Part shown: one piece after another, positions 39,813 to 49,036 of the stretch
How the letters are laid out: the number at the start of each line of letters is the position of its first letter
How positions within the stretch are numbered: the first letter of the stretch is position 1
Assembly (NCBI RefSeq): GCF_001619615.1
Contig: NZ_LQQP01000015.1
Coordinates: forward strand, 1-64,000
From: Microbacterium sp. T32
Lineage (GTDB): Bacteria; Actinomycetota; Actinomycetes; Actinomycetales; Microbacteriaceae
Length of the DNA stretch: 64,000 bases
Direction: 5' to 3'
Program-made: the position numbers and the translations under genes
The notes under the pieces: model-generated
Database searches by the model: none
Seen by the model: the letters and a program-made list of their open reading frames with translations, nothing else
What the model was told of the DNA's origin: nothing

Positions 39813-40970
39813 GTGAGTGTCCCCCCGTTGAAGGCCCTGCCGCTCGAGCTGCTCCGTCAGCGTTCGAGCACGAAGTGGAGATCGTACGGGGACGACGTGA
39901 TCCCGATGTTCGTCGCCGAGACGGATTTCCCGCTCGCGCCCGCGATCACCGCGGCCCTCGCCCGCGCGGTGGAGATCGGGGACACCGGGTACACCCCGCC
40001 GCGTCCCGGGATCGACCTCGACTTCGCGGACTTCGCCGAGCGCCGGTGGGGGTGGCGTCCCGATCCCGCGCGGATCCGGTGGACCGGCGACGTGATGATG
40101 GGCGTCGTCGAGGTCCTGCGCGCGGTGACCTCGCCGGGCGACCGGGTCGTCGTCACGCCTCCCGTGTACCCGCCGTTCTACGACACCGTCGAGGAAGCGG
40201 GCGCCGTCGTCGAGCGGGTACCCCTGCGGGACACGGGGGAGCGGTGGGAGCTCGATCTCGAGGGGATCGCCGGGGCGCTGGCATCCGGAGCGAAGGCCGT
40301 TTTGCTCTGCAACCCGCACAACCCCACGGGCACCGTGCACACGCGGGAGTCGCTCGCCGAGCTGGCGCGGCTCGCGGCTCGGTACGGCGCGGCTGTCGTG
40401 AGTGACGAGATCCACGCGCCGCTCACCTTCGCGCCGACCGTGTTCACCCCCTTCCTGAATGCCGCTCCCGAGGCCGCCGAGGTGGGCTACGCGGTCACGA
40501 GCGCGAGCAAGACGTACAACCTCGCGGGGTTGAAGTGCGCCGTGATCGTCACGGGGTCGGATGAGAACGCCGCGGTCGTGCGGGCGCTGCCGTGGGAGGT
40601 CGAGTGGCGCGCAGGCCTGTTCGGGGTTATCGCCAACCGCGCCGCGTTCGCGGCCGAGAGCGACGCGTGGCTCGAGCAGCTCCTGGTCGCCCTGGACGAC
40701 AACCGTCGGCTGCTGGCCGAGCTCCTCGCCGAACACCTTCCGCTCGCGCGCTATCGCGTGCCCGAGGCGGGGTTCCTCGCGTGGGTGGATGTCTCCGCGT
40801 ACGGGTGGGGAGACAACCCCGCGCCGTACGTCCGGCGCGAGGCCAAGGTCGCGCTGCACCACGGGCCGCTGTTCGGGGAGGAGGGCGTGGGACACGTCCG
40901 CATCAACGTGGGCTGCGACCCCGACGTGCTGCGGGAGGCGATCCGCCGCATCGGGGCGCTCGTCGAGTAG
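39813..40970 (+). CDS. PLP-dependent aminotransferase, PatB/MalY type (C-S beta-lyase)
   Basis: A 385-residue class I/II aminotransferase of the MalY/PatB group, whose members cleave cystathionine or related thioethers. Diagnostic stretches are VIPMFVAETDFPLAP, GYTPPRPG, VVVTPPVYPPFYD, LLCNPHNPTGTVH, VVSDEIHAPL with the cofactor Asp, and the Schiff-base Lys in SASKTYNLAGLKCA. It probably releases thiols or H2S from sulfur amino acids; the substrate is not certain. It follows the SUF operon but is transcribed separately. Confidence 0.87.
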   Translation: MSVPPLKALPLELLRQRSSTKWRSYGDDVIPMFVAETDFPLAPAITAALARAVEIGDTGYTPPRPGIDLDFADFAERRWGWRPDPARIRWTGDVMMGVVEVLRAVTSPGDRVVVTPPVYPPFYDTVEEAGAVVERVPLRDTGERWELDLEGIAGALASGAKAVLLCNPHNPTGTVHTRESLAELARLAARYGAAVVSDEIHAPLTFAPTVFTPFLNAAPEAAEVGYAVTSASKTYNLAGLKCAVIVTGSDENAAVVRALPWEVEWRAGLFGVIANRAAFAAESDAWLEQLLVALDDNRRLLAELLAEHLPLARYRVPEAGFLAWVDVSAYGWGDNPAPYVRREAKVALHHGPLFGEEGVGHVRINVGCDPDVLREAIRRIGALVE

Positions 40971-41014
40971 TTCGGCGGCGGCCTTTCCGGCCGTCTCGGC
41001 GTGGCATCTAGAGG

Positions 41015-41033
41015 ATAGGTAAGGATATCCTTA
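41015..41033. promoter_or_regulatory. IdeR/DtxR-like iron box over the reductase promoter
   Basis: ATAGGTAAGGATATCCTTA matches the 19-bp DtxR/IdeR consensus at about 14 positions and contains the perfect palindrome TAAGGATATCCTTA. It overlaps TATCCT (41026-41031), a -10 box ending 6 nt before GTG 41038. Iron-loaded repressor bound here would cover the promoter. Confidence 0.7.
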
Positions 41034-41037
41034 TCCC

Positions 41038-41964
41038 GTGAAGACAGCCACGCGTCCCGCCTACCGCCCGTACGTCGCCGTGGTGAAGGAGGCCCGTCGG
41101 CTGTCGCCGCACTTCGCGCGGATCACGTTCACGTCGCCCGACTTCGAGGTCTTCGGCACCGATCGCCGCGACCAGCGGGTGAAGCTCGTGCTGCCCGGCC
41201 CCGACGGCCGCCTGTGCGACATCGGCCAGGAGGATCCCGTCGCGATCGACAACGGCGAGTGGTACACGCGCTGGCGCGACCTGCCGGACGAGGAGCGGAT
41301 GCCGTTCCGCACCTACACGGTGCGCCGGATCGACCCCGGAGCGCTCGAGCTCGACATCGACTTCGTACTGCATCACGACGCCGGCCCCGCGGGGGCGTGG
41401 GCGGAGGTCGCCGCGATCGGCGACCGGATCCTCGTGGTGGGACCCGACGCGCGGAGCGAGGAGTCGGCGCAGGGCATCGACTTCCATCCCGGCACCGCGC
41501 AGCGCCTGCTGCTCGCGGGTGACGAGACCGCCGCTCCGGCGATCTGCGCCATCCTCGAGGGGCTCGGACCGGGATTCGTCGTGGATGCCTTCATCGAGGT
41601 GCCCACGGACGATGACGCGCTTCCCGTCCGCACGGACGCGCGGGTGCGGTGGCTGGCGCGCGACGACCGTCCGCACGGCGAGGCCTTGATCGAGGCCGTG
41701 GAGGCCTGGACGACGGCATCCGGTGACGTCCTCGCGCGCGCCGCGGCTCCGCGTCCGCAGCAGCTGGACGACATCGACGTCGACGTCGACCTGCTGTGGG
41801 ACAGCCCCGCCGACGCCGAGGGCGAGTTCTACGCGTGGATCGCGGGCGAGTCGCAGACCGTGAAGGTGCTGCGGCGCCTGCTCGTCCAGGGCTGCGGCAT
41901 CGACCGCAAGCGCGTGGCGTTCATGGGCTACTGGCGCATGGGCCAGGTCGAGCGCACGGGCTGA
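41038..41964 (+). CDS. siderophore-interacting FAD reductase
   Basis: A ferric-siderophore reductase of the SIP/ViuB family, 308 residues, cytosolic. The N-terminal FAD domain has RVKLVLPGPDG and the flavin motif PFRTYTVRRIDPGALELDIDFVLH; the C-terminal NAD(P)-binding part has RLLLAGDETAAPAICAILEG, FYAWIAGESQTVKVLRRLL and the terminal GYWRMGQVE. It should release iron from imported siderophores. It converges with the ABC importer genes on the minus strand, and both transcription units carry iron boxes. Confidence 0.93.
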   Translation: MKTATRPAYRPYVAVVKEARRLSPHFARITFTSPDFEVFGTDRRDQRVKLVLPGPDGRLCDIGQEDPVAIDNGEWYTRWRDLPDEERMPFRTYTVRRIDPGALELDIDFVLHHDAGPAGAWAEVAAIGDRILVVGPDARSEESAQGIDFHPGTAQRLLLAGDETAAPAICAILEGLGPGFVVDAFIEVPTDDDALPVRTDARVRWLARDDRPHGEALIEAVEAWTTASGDVLARAAAPRPQQLDDIDVDVDLLWDSPADAEGEFYAWIAGESQTVKVLRRLLVQGCGIDRKRVAFMGYWRMGQVERTG

Positions 41965-42023
41965 GCTCGGACCGCGGCGGGTCGTGGGGGCGCGCGGGTG
42001 TTCAGACCCGCGCCCCCGGACGT

Positions 42024-42842
42024 TCAGCCCTGCGTGGGCTCGCTCACCGTGTGGTGTCGGCCGATCGGGATCACCATGGGGCGCCCCGTCAGCGGGTCGG
42101 GGACGACGCGGCTGTCGAGGCCGAACACCTCGCGCACCGTCTCCTCGGTGATGACGTCGCCGGGGTCTCCCGCCGCGATCACGCGGCCGCCGGCCATGGC
42201 GACGAGGTGGTCCGCGTAGCGCGCGGCGAGATTGAGGTCGTGCAGGACCATCGCGACGGTCGTGCCGCGCTGCCGGTTGAGGTCGGTGAGCAGGTCGAGC
42301 ACGTCGATCTGGTGGCTGATGTCGAGGAACGTCGTGGGCTCGTCGAGGAGGAGCACGTCGGTCTCCTGCGCGAGGGCCATCGCGATCCACACGCGCTGCC
42401 GTTGCCCGCCGCTCAGCTCGTCGACGTGGCGGTCGGCGAGGTGCGCGGTGTCGGTGGCCTCGAGCGCGCGCGCGACGGCGGCGTCGTCGGTGCGCGTCCA
42501 CCGGGACAGCGCTCCCTGGTGCGGATGCCGTCCCCGGCTGACGAGGTCGGACACGGCGATGCCGTCGGGCGCCACCGGCGACTGGGGGAGGAGCCCCAGC
42601 ACGCGCGCGACCTGTTTGGTCGGCATCCGGTGAATGGCCTTGCCGTCCAGCAGCACCTGCCCGCCCGTGGGGGCGAGCAGGCGCGCCATCGCCTTGAGCA
42701 GGGTGGACTTGCCGCACGCGTTGGCGCCGACGATCCCGGTCACCCGCCCGGGGGGAAGGCGGAGGTCGAGCGTGTCGACGATCGTGCGGTCGCCGTAGCC
42801 GAGCGTGACGGCTTCGGCGTGCAGGCTGCGTTCCGTGGTCAT
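42024..42842 (-). CDS. ferric-siderophore ABC transporter, ATP-binding protein
   Basis: A FecE/FepC-type ATPase of 272 residues. Walker A is GANACGKSTLLKAMARL, signature LSGGQRQRVWIAMAL, Walker B VLLLDEPTTFLDISHQ, and switch His in VLHDLNLAARYADH. LLPQSPVAPDGIAVSDLVSRGRHPHQ is typical of the iron-siderophore group. It is the last gene of the importer operon, 58 bp after the second permease. Confidence 0.94.
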   Translation of the reverse strand: MTTERSLHAEAVTLGYGDRTIVDTLDLRLPPGRVTGIVGANACGKSTLLKAMARLLAPTGGQVLLDGKAIHRMPTKQVARVLGLLPQSPVAPDGIAVSDLVSRGRHPHQGALSRWTRTDDAAVARALEATDTAHLADRHVDELSGGQRQRVWIAMALAQETDVLLLDEPTTFLDISHQIDVLDLLTDLNRQRGTTVAMVLHDLNLAARYADHLVAMAGGRVIAAGDPGDVITEETVREVFGLDSRVVPDPLTGRPMVIPIGRHHTVSEPTQG

Positions 42843-42900
42843 CGGCGGGGTCCTTCCCGGTGGGGGCGAGCGCGGGGGCGGGTGCGGGGACGCGGCGACG

Positions 42901-43959
42901 TCATAGCGTGGTGCCTCCGGATCGGCTGCTGCGGATGAGCAGGTAGATGAGGTACGGCGCGCCGAGCACACCGGTGATCACGCCCACCGGCAGCCGGGTG
43001 CCGAACGCGTACTGCGCGCAGAAGTCGGCCACGAGGACGAGGAGCGCCCCGACGAGCCCCGCGGGGAGGACGGGGGAGCCGACGGGACCGAGGATCCGCA
43101 CGGCGATCGGCCCGGCCAGGAACGACACGAACGCGATGGGGCCGGCGGCGGCGGTGCCGAAGGCGAGGAGGCCCACGGCCGCGACGATGAGGAGCAGGCG
43201 GCTGCGCTCGACGGGCAGCCCGAGCGCGGCGGCGGTGTCGTCGCCCATGCGCAGGATCTCCAGGCGGCGCGCGAGCACGAGCAGCACGGGGCCGAGGACG
43301 ATCACGGCGCCCACGACCGGGAGCGCGCGGTCCCACGTCGCGTCGTTGAGGTTGCCGGTGATCCAGCGCATCGCGGCGGGGAGGTCGTACTCCGCGGCGC
43401 GGGCGATCACGTACGACACGACGGCCTGGCACATCGCGGCGACGCCGATGCCCACGAGGATGAGCCGCGCGCCCGACCCGCCGTCGCGATAGGCGAGCAG
43501 GTAGATCGCCAGGGCCGCGGCGAGCGCGGCGGCCATCGCGAGGAACGACACCATGGTCTCGCCGAGTCCCAGCACGACGATGCCGATGACGGCGGCGGCG
43601 CTGGCTCCGGTGTTGATGCCGATGACGTCGGGGCTCGCGAGGGCGTTGCGCAGCATCGTCTGGAAGACGACGCCGCCCATGCCGAAGCACAGGCCGGTGA
43701 ACAGTGCGGTCACGGCGCGGGGGAGACGGAGCTCGCCGACCGTGAACGACGCGCCCGGGACGCGCTGTCCGGTCAGGACGCCCCAGACTTCGGCGGGGGA
43801 GTAGTTCGTCTGGCCGAGCATCAACGACAGCGCGAACGCGGTGGCGACGAGCAGGGCCAGGATGCCGGTGACCAGCGCCCAGCGCCGGCGGCGGCGGTGT
43901 CGACCGGCGGTGACGGATGCCAGGGCGGAGGAAGCGGGGGGAGTCAGTGTCACGCTCAC
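42901..43959 (-). CDS. ferric-siderophore ABC transporter, permease 2 (FecCD family)
   Basis: A membrane permease of 352 residues with about nine or ten helices. FecCD hallmarks are ELRLPRAVTALFTGLCFGMGGVVFQ, RNALASPDVIGINTGASAAAV, WITGNLNDATW and GPIAFVSFLAGPIAVRILG. GTG 43959 overlaps the stop of the first permease as GTGA, so the two are coupled. Confidence 0.94.
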   Translation of the reverse strand: MSVTLTPPASSALASVTAGRHRRRRRWALVTGILALLVATAFALSLMLGQTNYSPAEVWGVLTGQRVPGASFTVGELRLPRAVTALFTGLCFGMGGVVFQTMLRNALASPDVIGINTGASAAAVIGIVVLGLGETMVSFLAMAAALAAALAIYLLAYRDGGSGARLILVGIGVAAMCQAVVSYVIARAAEYDLPAAMRWITGNLNDATWDRALPVVGAVIVLGPVLLVLARRLEILRMGDDTAAALGLPVERSRLLLIVAAVGLLAFGTAAAGPIAFVSFLAGPIAVRILGPVGSPVLPAGLVGALLVLVADFCAQYAFGTRLPVGVITGVLGAPYLIYLLIRSSRSGGTTL

Positions 43960-45002
43960 AGTGCTCGCATCCTCTGCCGGCGCACGAGCGCGATGAAGAA
44001 GGGGGCGCCGACGAGGGCGGTGACGATGCCGACCTCGATCTCCTCGGGTCGGGCCACGACACGACCGATGACGTCGGCGAGCGTGAGGAGGACGGCTCCG
44101 CCGAGCGCGGAGACCGGGAGGAGCCAGCGGTGGTCGACGCCGACGGCGAGACGGATCATGTGCGGGACGATGAGGCCGACGAAGCCGATGGGGCCGGCGA
44201 CGGCGGTGGCGGCGCCGCACAGGATGACGGCTCCCGCGGTGGAGACCAGGCGTGCGGTGCGCACGCGGGCGCCGAGGCCGGTGGCGAGCTCGTCGCCGAG
44301 CGCGAGGGTGTTCAGCGCCGAGGCGCTGCCGAGGCAGATCACGAGACCGACGAGGAGGAAGGGCAGCACCTGCAGGATCGTCTCCGAGGTCGCCCCGCCG
44401 ACGCCGCCGATCTGCCAGAACCGGAACACGTTCATGACGGCGGTGTTCGGGAGCAGGATCGCGCTCGTGAGCGAACTGAAGGCGACGGCGGTGACCGCGC
44501 CGGCGAGGGCCAGGCGAAGCGGTGTCGCGCCGCCGCGTCCGAGCGAGCCGATCGCGTAGACCAGGACGGCGGCGGCACCCGCGCCGAGCATGCCGACCCA
44601 GATGTAGGAGGTGGCGGAGGACAGGCCGAAGAACGCGATGCCCGTGACGATCGCGAGCCCGGCCCCGCCGTTGATCCCGAGGATCTGCGGGTCGGCGAGC
44701 GGGTTGCGCGTGGCCCCCTGCAGCACGGCGCCGGAGACGGCGAGCGCCGCGCCGACGAGGATCGCCAGCACGGTGCGCGGCACGCGCTTGGCGACGGCCG
44801 CCGCCGAGGCCGTGTCGGTGGAGCCGATGAGTCCGCTCCACACGTCGGTGAGGGAGACGTCCCGTGCGCCGAACGTGACCGAGAGGACGGCCGCGACGAC
44901 GAGGGCGACGACGAGGATCGTGACGCCGACGGCCCGTCGCCGCCCCCAGCGACGCGTGCGGGCGTCGCCGGGGGCGGTCGGAGCCGGAGCGAGAGCGGTC
45001 AT
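43956..45002 (-). CDS. ferric-siderophore ABC transporter, permease 1 (FecCD family)
   Basis: A permease of 348 residues that partners the preceding one. The blocks RVPRTVLAILVGAALAVSGAV, RNPLADPQILGINGGAGLAI and GPIGFVGLIVPHMIRLAVGVDH are diagnostic. It follows the binding-protein gene by 25 bp. The two permeases probably form a heterodimer with the ATPase. Confidence 0.94.
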   Translation of the reverse strand: MTALAPAPTAPGDARTRRWGRRRAVGVTILVVALVVAAVLSVTFGARDVSLTDVWSGLIGSTDTASAAAVAKRVPRTVLAILVGAALAVSGAVLQGATRNPLADPQILGINGGAGLAIVTGIAFFGLSSATSYIWVGMLGAGAAAVLVYAIGSLGRGGATPLRLALAGAVTAVAFSSLTSAILLPNTAVMNVFRFWQIGGVGGATSETILQVLPFLLVGLVICLGSASALNTLALGDELATGLGARVRTARLVSTAGAVILCGAATAVAGPIGFVGLIVPHMIRLAVGVDHRWLLPVSALGGAVLLTLADVIGRVVARPEEIEVGIVTALVGAPFFIALVRRQRMRAL

Positions 45003-45027
45003 CGCGCCGTGACGTCGGGGACGTGCA

Positions 45028-46065
45028 TCAGGAGGCGGCCTTCGCGGCCGCGGCTCCGACGAGCCCGATGTACTCGTCGCCGAGCGGGGTGCCGATCGAC
45101 AGCGGGCTCGGGTTGGCGACCGCAGCGAGCGACGTGTTGTCGGGCAGCATCACGACGGCGCCGGATGCGACGGCGGGGATGCGCGACCACAGCGGATCGG
45201 CCTGCAGCTGGGCGAGCGTGGCATCCGTTCCGTAGCCGACGAGCGTGTCGACGTCGGAGAAGTTCTCGATCTGCTCGGCGCTCTGCGTGAACCAGAAGGT
45301 GTCGCCCTGGGCGCTGGAGGTCTCGACCGCGGACGACGGCGTCGTCCCGAGCTCACTCAGGTACATCGCCCGCGGGTCCTTCAGCGAGTAGTAGCCGACG
45401 GTGCTGAGGTCGGTGGGGTCGATGTACGTGAACATCTGCTTCTTGCCGGCCAGCGCCGGATACTTGGCGGCCTCGTCGGTGACGTGCTTCTCGAGGTCGC
45501 TGACCAGCTGCTCGGCCTGGCTCTCGCGGCCGAGGGCCTTGGCATCCGTCAGGGTCATCTCCTGCCAGGTGGTGCCCCACGCGATCTCGGGGTAGGCCAC
45601 CACGGGGGCGATCTTGCTGAGGGTGTCGTACTGCTCCCGCGTCATGCCGGAGTAGGCGCCGAGGATCACGTCGGGCTTCGCGTCGGCGATGGCCTCGTAG
45701 TCGAAGCCGTTCGTCTCGTCCATGAGCGTGGGGGTCGCGGCGCCCAGTTCGTCGAGCTTGTCCTTGACCCAGGGGAGGAGTCCGTCGCCGTCCTCGTCGC
45801 CCCACGTGACCTTGGGCATCGCGACCGGCACGATCCCGAGGGCGAGCGCGGCCTCCTGGTTGCCCCAGCTGACCGTCACGACGCGCTTCGGCTCGGCGGG
45901 GATCGTCGTCTCGCCGAAAGCGTGGTCGATCGTGACGGGGAAGGTTCCGTCCGCCGTCGTGGAGCCCTCCGAGGCGCCGGGTGCGGCGGCGGAGGTACCG
46001 GCGCAGCCGGTCAGGACGAGGGCCGTGGCGGCGGCGACAGCAGCCAGCGCGCGGAATCGGGACAC
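45028..46065 (-). CDS. ferric-siderophore substrate-binding lipoprotein
   Basis: Extracellular binding protein of 345 residues. The N-terminus is a lipoprotein signal ([18 protein letters not shown], lipobox LTGC, Cys21). The mature part has the class III binding-protein layout with [22 protein letters not shown] at the start and [20 protein letters not shown] before the interlobe helix. First gene of the iron operon; an iron box lies 18 bp upstream. The identity of the siderophore is unknown. Confidence 0.94.
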   Translation of the reverse strand: MSRFRALAAVAAATALVLTGCAGTSAAAPGASEGSTTADGTFPVTIDHAFGETTIPAEPKRVVTVSWGNQEAALALGIVPVAMPKVTWGDEDGDGLLPWVKDKLDELGAATPTLMDETNGFDYEAIADAKPDVILGAYSGMTREQYDTLSKIAPVVAYPEIAWGTTWQEMTLTDAKALGRESQAEQLVSDLEKHVTDEAAKYPALAGKKQMFTYIDPTDLSTVGYYSLKDPRAMYLSELGTTPSSAVETSSAQGDTFWFTQSAEQIENFSDVDTLVGYGTDATLAQLQADPLWSRIPAVASGAVVMLPDNTSLAAVANPSPLSIGTPLGDEYIGLVGAAAAKAAS

Positions 46066-46082
46066 GAAGAGCCTCCAAGAAG

Positions 46083-46101
46083 TTAGGTAAGGATCGCCTT
46101 A
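46083..46101. promoter_or_regulatory. IdeR/DtxR-like iron box before the importer operon
   Basis: TTAGGTAAGGATCGCCTTA matches the DtxR/IdeR consensus at about 14 of 19 positions and shares TAGGTAAGGAT and CCTTA with the box at 41015-41033. It ends 18 bp from the start of the binding-protein gene. Confidence 0.75.
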
Positions 46102-46190
46102 GTTTAGATCAGGCCCCGCGGCGGACCGCAAACCCGGGAGCTCCCGCGGTGGGCGGAACCTCTCGACGGCGAGGTAATGCCGCGCCGCCG

Positions 46191-46196
46191 TATACT
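46191..46196 (+). promoter_or_regulatory. promoter of the ABC-F gene, -10 TATACT
   Basis: TATACT, preceded by CCG as at 23694, predicts a leader of about 50 nt before GTG 46253. No clear -35 is seen. Confidence 0.5.
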
Positions 46197-46252
46197 GGGT
46201 GGCTGGCCACCTCGGCCGCTTCTCCCTCTCCTCTAGCGAACGGACGTCTGCT

Positions 46253-47851
46253 GTGCTCGCCGTGCACGATCTCGAGATCCGCGTCGGCGCGCGCGTGCTC
46301 ATGTCGGAGGTGTCGTTCCGCGTCTCGGACGGCGACAAGATCGGACTCGTCGGCCGCAACGGTGCCGGCAAGACGACGCTCACCAAGGTGCTCGCCGGCG
46401 ACCTGCTGCCCGCGAACGGCGGCGTCGAGCGCAGCGGCGAGCTCGGTTACCTGCCGCAGGACCCGCGCTCGGGCGACCCCGAGATGCTCGCGCGCACCCG
46501 CATCCTCGACGCGCGCGGCCTGGGCTCTCTCGCGCTGGGCATGCACGAGGCCTCGATGGCCATGGGCGACGACGACCCCGCGGTCGCCGCCAAGGCGATG
46601 AAGAAGTACGCCCGGCTCACGGAAGAATTCGAATCGGCCGGCGGCTACGCGGCCGAAGCCGAGGCGGCATCCATCGCCCACAACCTCTCGCTGCCGGACC
46701 GCATCCTCGACCAGCCGCTGAAGACCCTGTCGGGTGGTCAGCGTCGCCGCATCGAGCTCGCGCGCATCCTGTTCTCGGACGCGCAGACGATGATCCTCGA
46801 CGAGCCGACCAACCACCTGGATGCCGACAGCGTGGTGTGGCTGCGCGAGTTCCTCAAGGGCTACAAGGGCGGGCTCATCGTGATCTCGCACGACGTCGAG
46901 CTCGTCGGCGAGACGGTGAACCGCGTGTTCTACCTGGATGCCAACCGCCAGGTCATCGACGTCTACAACATGAACTGGAAGAACTACCTGCGCCAGCGGG
47001 TGGCCGACGAGGAGCGCCGCAAGAAGGAGCGCGCCAACGTCGAGAAGAAGGCCACGGCGCTGCAGTTGCAGGCTGCGCGCTTCGGCGCCAAGGCCTCGAA
47101 GGCCGCCGCCGCGCACCAGATGGTCGCGCGCGCCGAGAAGATGCTGCAGGGACTCGACGACGTGCGTCAGGACGAGCGCGTCGCCAAGCTCCGGTTCCCA
47201 AAGCCTGCTCCCTGTGGCAAGACGCCGCTCATGGCGTCGGGCCTATCGAAGTCGTACGGGTCGCTCGAGATCTTCACCGACGTCGACCTCGCGATCGACC
47301 GCGGCTCGCGCGTCGTCATCCTCGGGTTGAACGGTGCCGGCAAGACCACGCTGCTGCGCATCCTCGCGGGCGTCGACAAGCCCGATACCGGTCAGCTCGA
47401 GCCCGGACACGGCCTCAAGATCGGCTACTACGCGCAGGAGCACGAGAACCTCGACGTCAACCGGTCGGTGCTGGACAACATGATGTCCGCGGCCCCCGAC
47501 ATCACGGCCACCGAGGCGCGCAAGGTGCTCGGCTCGTTCCTGTTCGTCGGCGACGACGTGCTGAAGCCCGCCGGGGTGCTCTCGGGCGGTGAGAAGACGC
47601 GTCTGTCGCTCGCGACGCTCGTCGTGTCGTCGGCGAACATGCTGCTGCTCGATGAGCCCACCAACAACCTCGACCCCGCCTCGCGCGAGGAGATCCTCGG
47701 CGCCCTGGCGCACTACGAGGGCGCCGTCGTGCTCGTATCGCACGACGAGGGCGCCGTCGAGGCGCTCAACCCCGAGCGCGTGCTCATCCTCCCCGACGGG
47801 GTGGAAGACATCTGGGGTCGCGACTACGCGGATCTGGTGACGCTGGCATAA
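46253..47851 (+). CDS. ABC-F family ATPase
   Basis: A soluble, duplicated ABC protein of 532 residues without membrane segments; ABC-F proteins act on the ribosome in translation or antibiotic protection. First module: Walker A GRNGAGKT, signature TLSGGQRRRIELA, Walker B MILDEPTNHLDADS. The linker from about residue 240 to 320 is basic and helical (EERRKKERANVEKKA). Second module: GLNGAGKT, LSGGEKTRLSLA and LLLDEPTNNLDPAS. GTG 46253 is the first start that fits the domain. The last 16 codons plus stop are repeated downstream. Confidence 0.92.
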   Translation: MLAVHDLEIRVGARVLMSEVSFRVSDGDKIGLVGRNGAGKTTLTKVLAGDLLPANGGVERSGELGYLPQDPRSGDPEMLARTRILDARGLGSLALGMHEASMAMGDDDPAVAAKAMKKYARLTEEFESAGGYAAEAEAASIAHNLSLPDRILDQPLKTLSGGQRRRIELARILFSDAQTMILDEPTNHLDADSVVWLREFLKGYKGGLIVISHDVELVGETVNRVFYLDANRQVIDVYNMNWKNYLRQRVADEERRKKERANVEKKATALQLQAARFGAKASKAAAAHQMVARAEKMLQGLDDVRQDERVAKLRFPKPAPCGKTPLMASGLSKSYGSLEIFTDVDLAIDRGSRVVILGLNGAGKTTLLRILAGVDKPDTGQLEPGHGLKIGYYAQEHENLDVNRSVLDNMMSAAPDITATEARKVLGSFLFVGDDVLKPAGVLSGGEKTRLSLATLVVSSANMLLLDEPTNNLDPASREEILGALAHYEGAVVLVSHDEGAVEALNPERVLILPDGVEDIWGRDYADLVTLA

Positions 47852-47926
47852 GCCGGACGTTCTTCGATGATGTCTGTGGAGGACATCTGGGGTCGCGAGG
47901 ACGTGGATCTGGTGACGCTGGCATAG
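47801..47926 (+). repeat. duplicated 3' end of the ABC-F gene
   Basis: Positions 47801-47851 (VEDIWGRDYADLVTLA plus stop) recur at 47876-47926 with 46 of 51 bases identical and read VEDIWGREDVDLVTLA plus stop. The copies are 75 bp apart with an unrelated 24-bp spacer. The second copy lies outside the gene, so this is a remnant or duplication of the tail. Confidence 0.9.
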
Positions 47927-47951
47927 CGATCAGCGCACGTCCTGCCCGCGT

Positions 47952-48833
47952 TCACCGCGCGTCGAGCAGCGCGTCCTCGTCGGCGGCGTCATTGTCGCGC
48001 GGACGCTTGCGGTCGCGGTGTGCGGCGACCGGGTCGAGCTTCGTGCGCGGTGCCGGAGCGGGCGGTTCCTCGCCGCGCTCGAGAGCGTCCTCGATCTCTT
48101 CCCGACGGATCCGGCGCTCGCTCCGGATGACGTAGACCAGGAACCCGAAGCCCATGATCGCGAACAGGATCCACTGGATCGCGTAGGAGAGGTATGGGCC
48201 CGGGTCGTTGTCGGGCGGGTCGACCGCCTCGGGGGCATCGGCGGGCGCGGGGTTCTCCGACGCGAGGAGACCGTACGCGCCCTGCTCGAGCGGCCCGGTC
48301 TGGTCGGCGACGAGTCCGAGGTTGATGGTGGGCACCTGACCCGGCTCGGTGGTCCGCTCCGACGACGGCGCCGCCTCACCCGGACGCAGTCGCACGACGA
48401 TCTCGACCTGCCCGCTCGGGGGTGCCGGAATGGCATCCGGTTGCGCCTGACGCTCGCCGGGCGGGAGCCAGCCGCGATCGACGAGGAGGACCCGGCCGTC
48501 GTCGAGGCGGAACGGCACGAGCACCTCGTACGCGGCGGATCCCGCGTGCGCGCGATTGCGCACGAGCAGTTCCTTGTCGGCCTCGTACTGCCCCGTGAGC
48601 CGCACGGGACGCCATTCGTCACCGGGGGCCAGGTCGGTGCCGGGCGCGAGGAGCTCGCCGAGCGGCACCGGCGTCGCGTCGTAGTTGTCGGCGACGAGCT
48701 GCAGCTGTGCGGACCGGTCCGCGTTGCGGGAGAACTGCCAGTGCGACAGGAAACCACAGGCGATCGCGAACAGCACGGCGATCCCGGCGTACATCGCCCA
48801 GCGGGCCGCCGGGGGCATCGTGCGGGCGCTCAC
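47952..48833 (-). CDS. SURF1-family protein
   Basis: A cytochrome oxidase biogenesis factor of 293 residues. One helix near the N-terminus (ARWAMYAGIAVLFAIACGFLS) and one near residue 225 (YAIQWILFAIMGFGFLVYVI) flank an outside domain. Family motifs are GFLSHWQFSRNADR near the first helix and VLLVDRGWLPPGER in the centre. GTG 48833 overlaps the upstream stop as GTGA; ATG 48818 is an alternative. The oxidase genes are not in the window. Confidence 0.88.
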   Translation of the reverse strand: MSARTMPPAARWAMYAGIAVLFAIACGFLSHWQFSRNADRSAQLQLVADNYDATPVPLGELLAPGTDLAPGDEWRPVRLTGQYEADKELLVRNRAHAGSAAYEVLVPFRLDDGRVLLVDRGWLPPGERQAQPDAIPAPPSGQVEIVVRLRPGEAAPSSERTTEPGQVPTINLGLVADQTGPLEQGAYGLLASENPAPADAPEAVDPPDNDPGPYLSYAIQWILFAIMGFGFLVYVIRSERRIRREEIEDALERGEEPPAPAPRTKLDPVAAHRDRKRPRDNDAADEDALLDAR

Positions 48834-49036
48834 GCCGGATCTCCCGCGAGCGCGGCGACCTCGACGGGGAAATCGCGCGCCCGGAGGAACTCGCGCAGGT
48901 AGCCGACGTGCTCGTCGCAGGCGACCCAGGTCTTGCGGCGGTCCGCGGCGTGGATGCGCGGGTTGCGCCACCGGATCGCCCACACCGCGGGGGCCTGGCA
49001 ACCCGCCCGGGAGCAGTCGACGGACTCGTCGATCAC
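48830..49036 (-). CDS. small conserved Cys/His protein
   Basis: A 68-residue protein with no assigned function. It has CSRAGC near the start and CDEHVGYLREFL later, a possible zinc site of four ligands, with AVWAIRWRNPRIH between. It is held by GTGA overlaps on both sides (DUF3099 upstream, SURF1 downstream), which strongly supports translation and ties it to the SURF1 operon. Confidence 0.75.
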   Translation of the reverse strand: MIDESVDCSRAGCQAPAVWAIRWRNPRIHAADRRKTWVACDEHVGYLREFLRARDFPVEVAALAGDPA

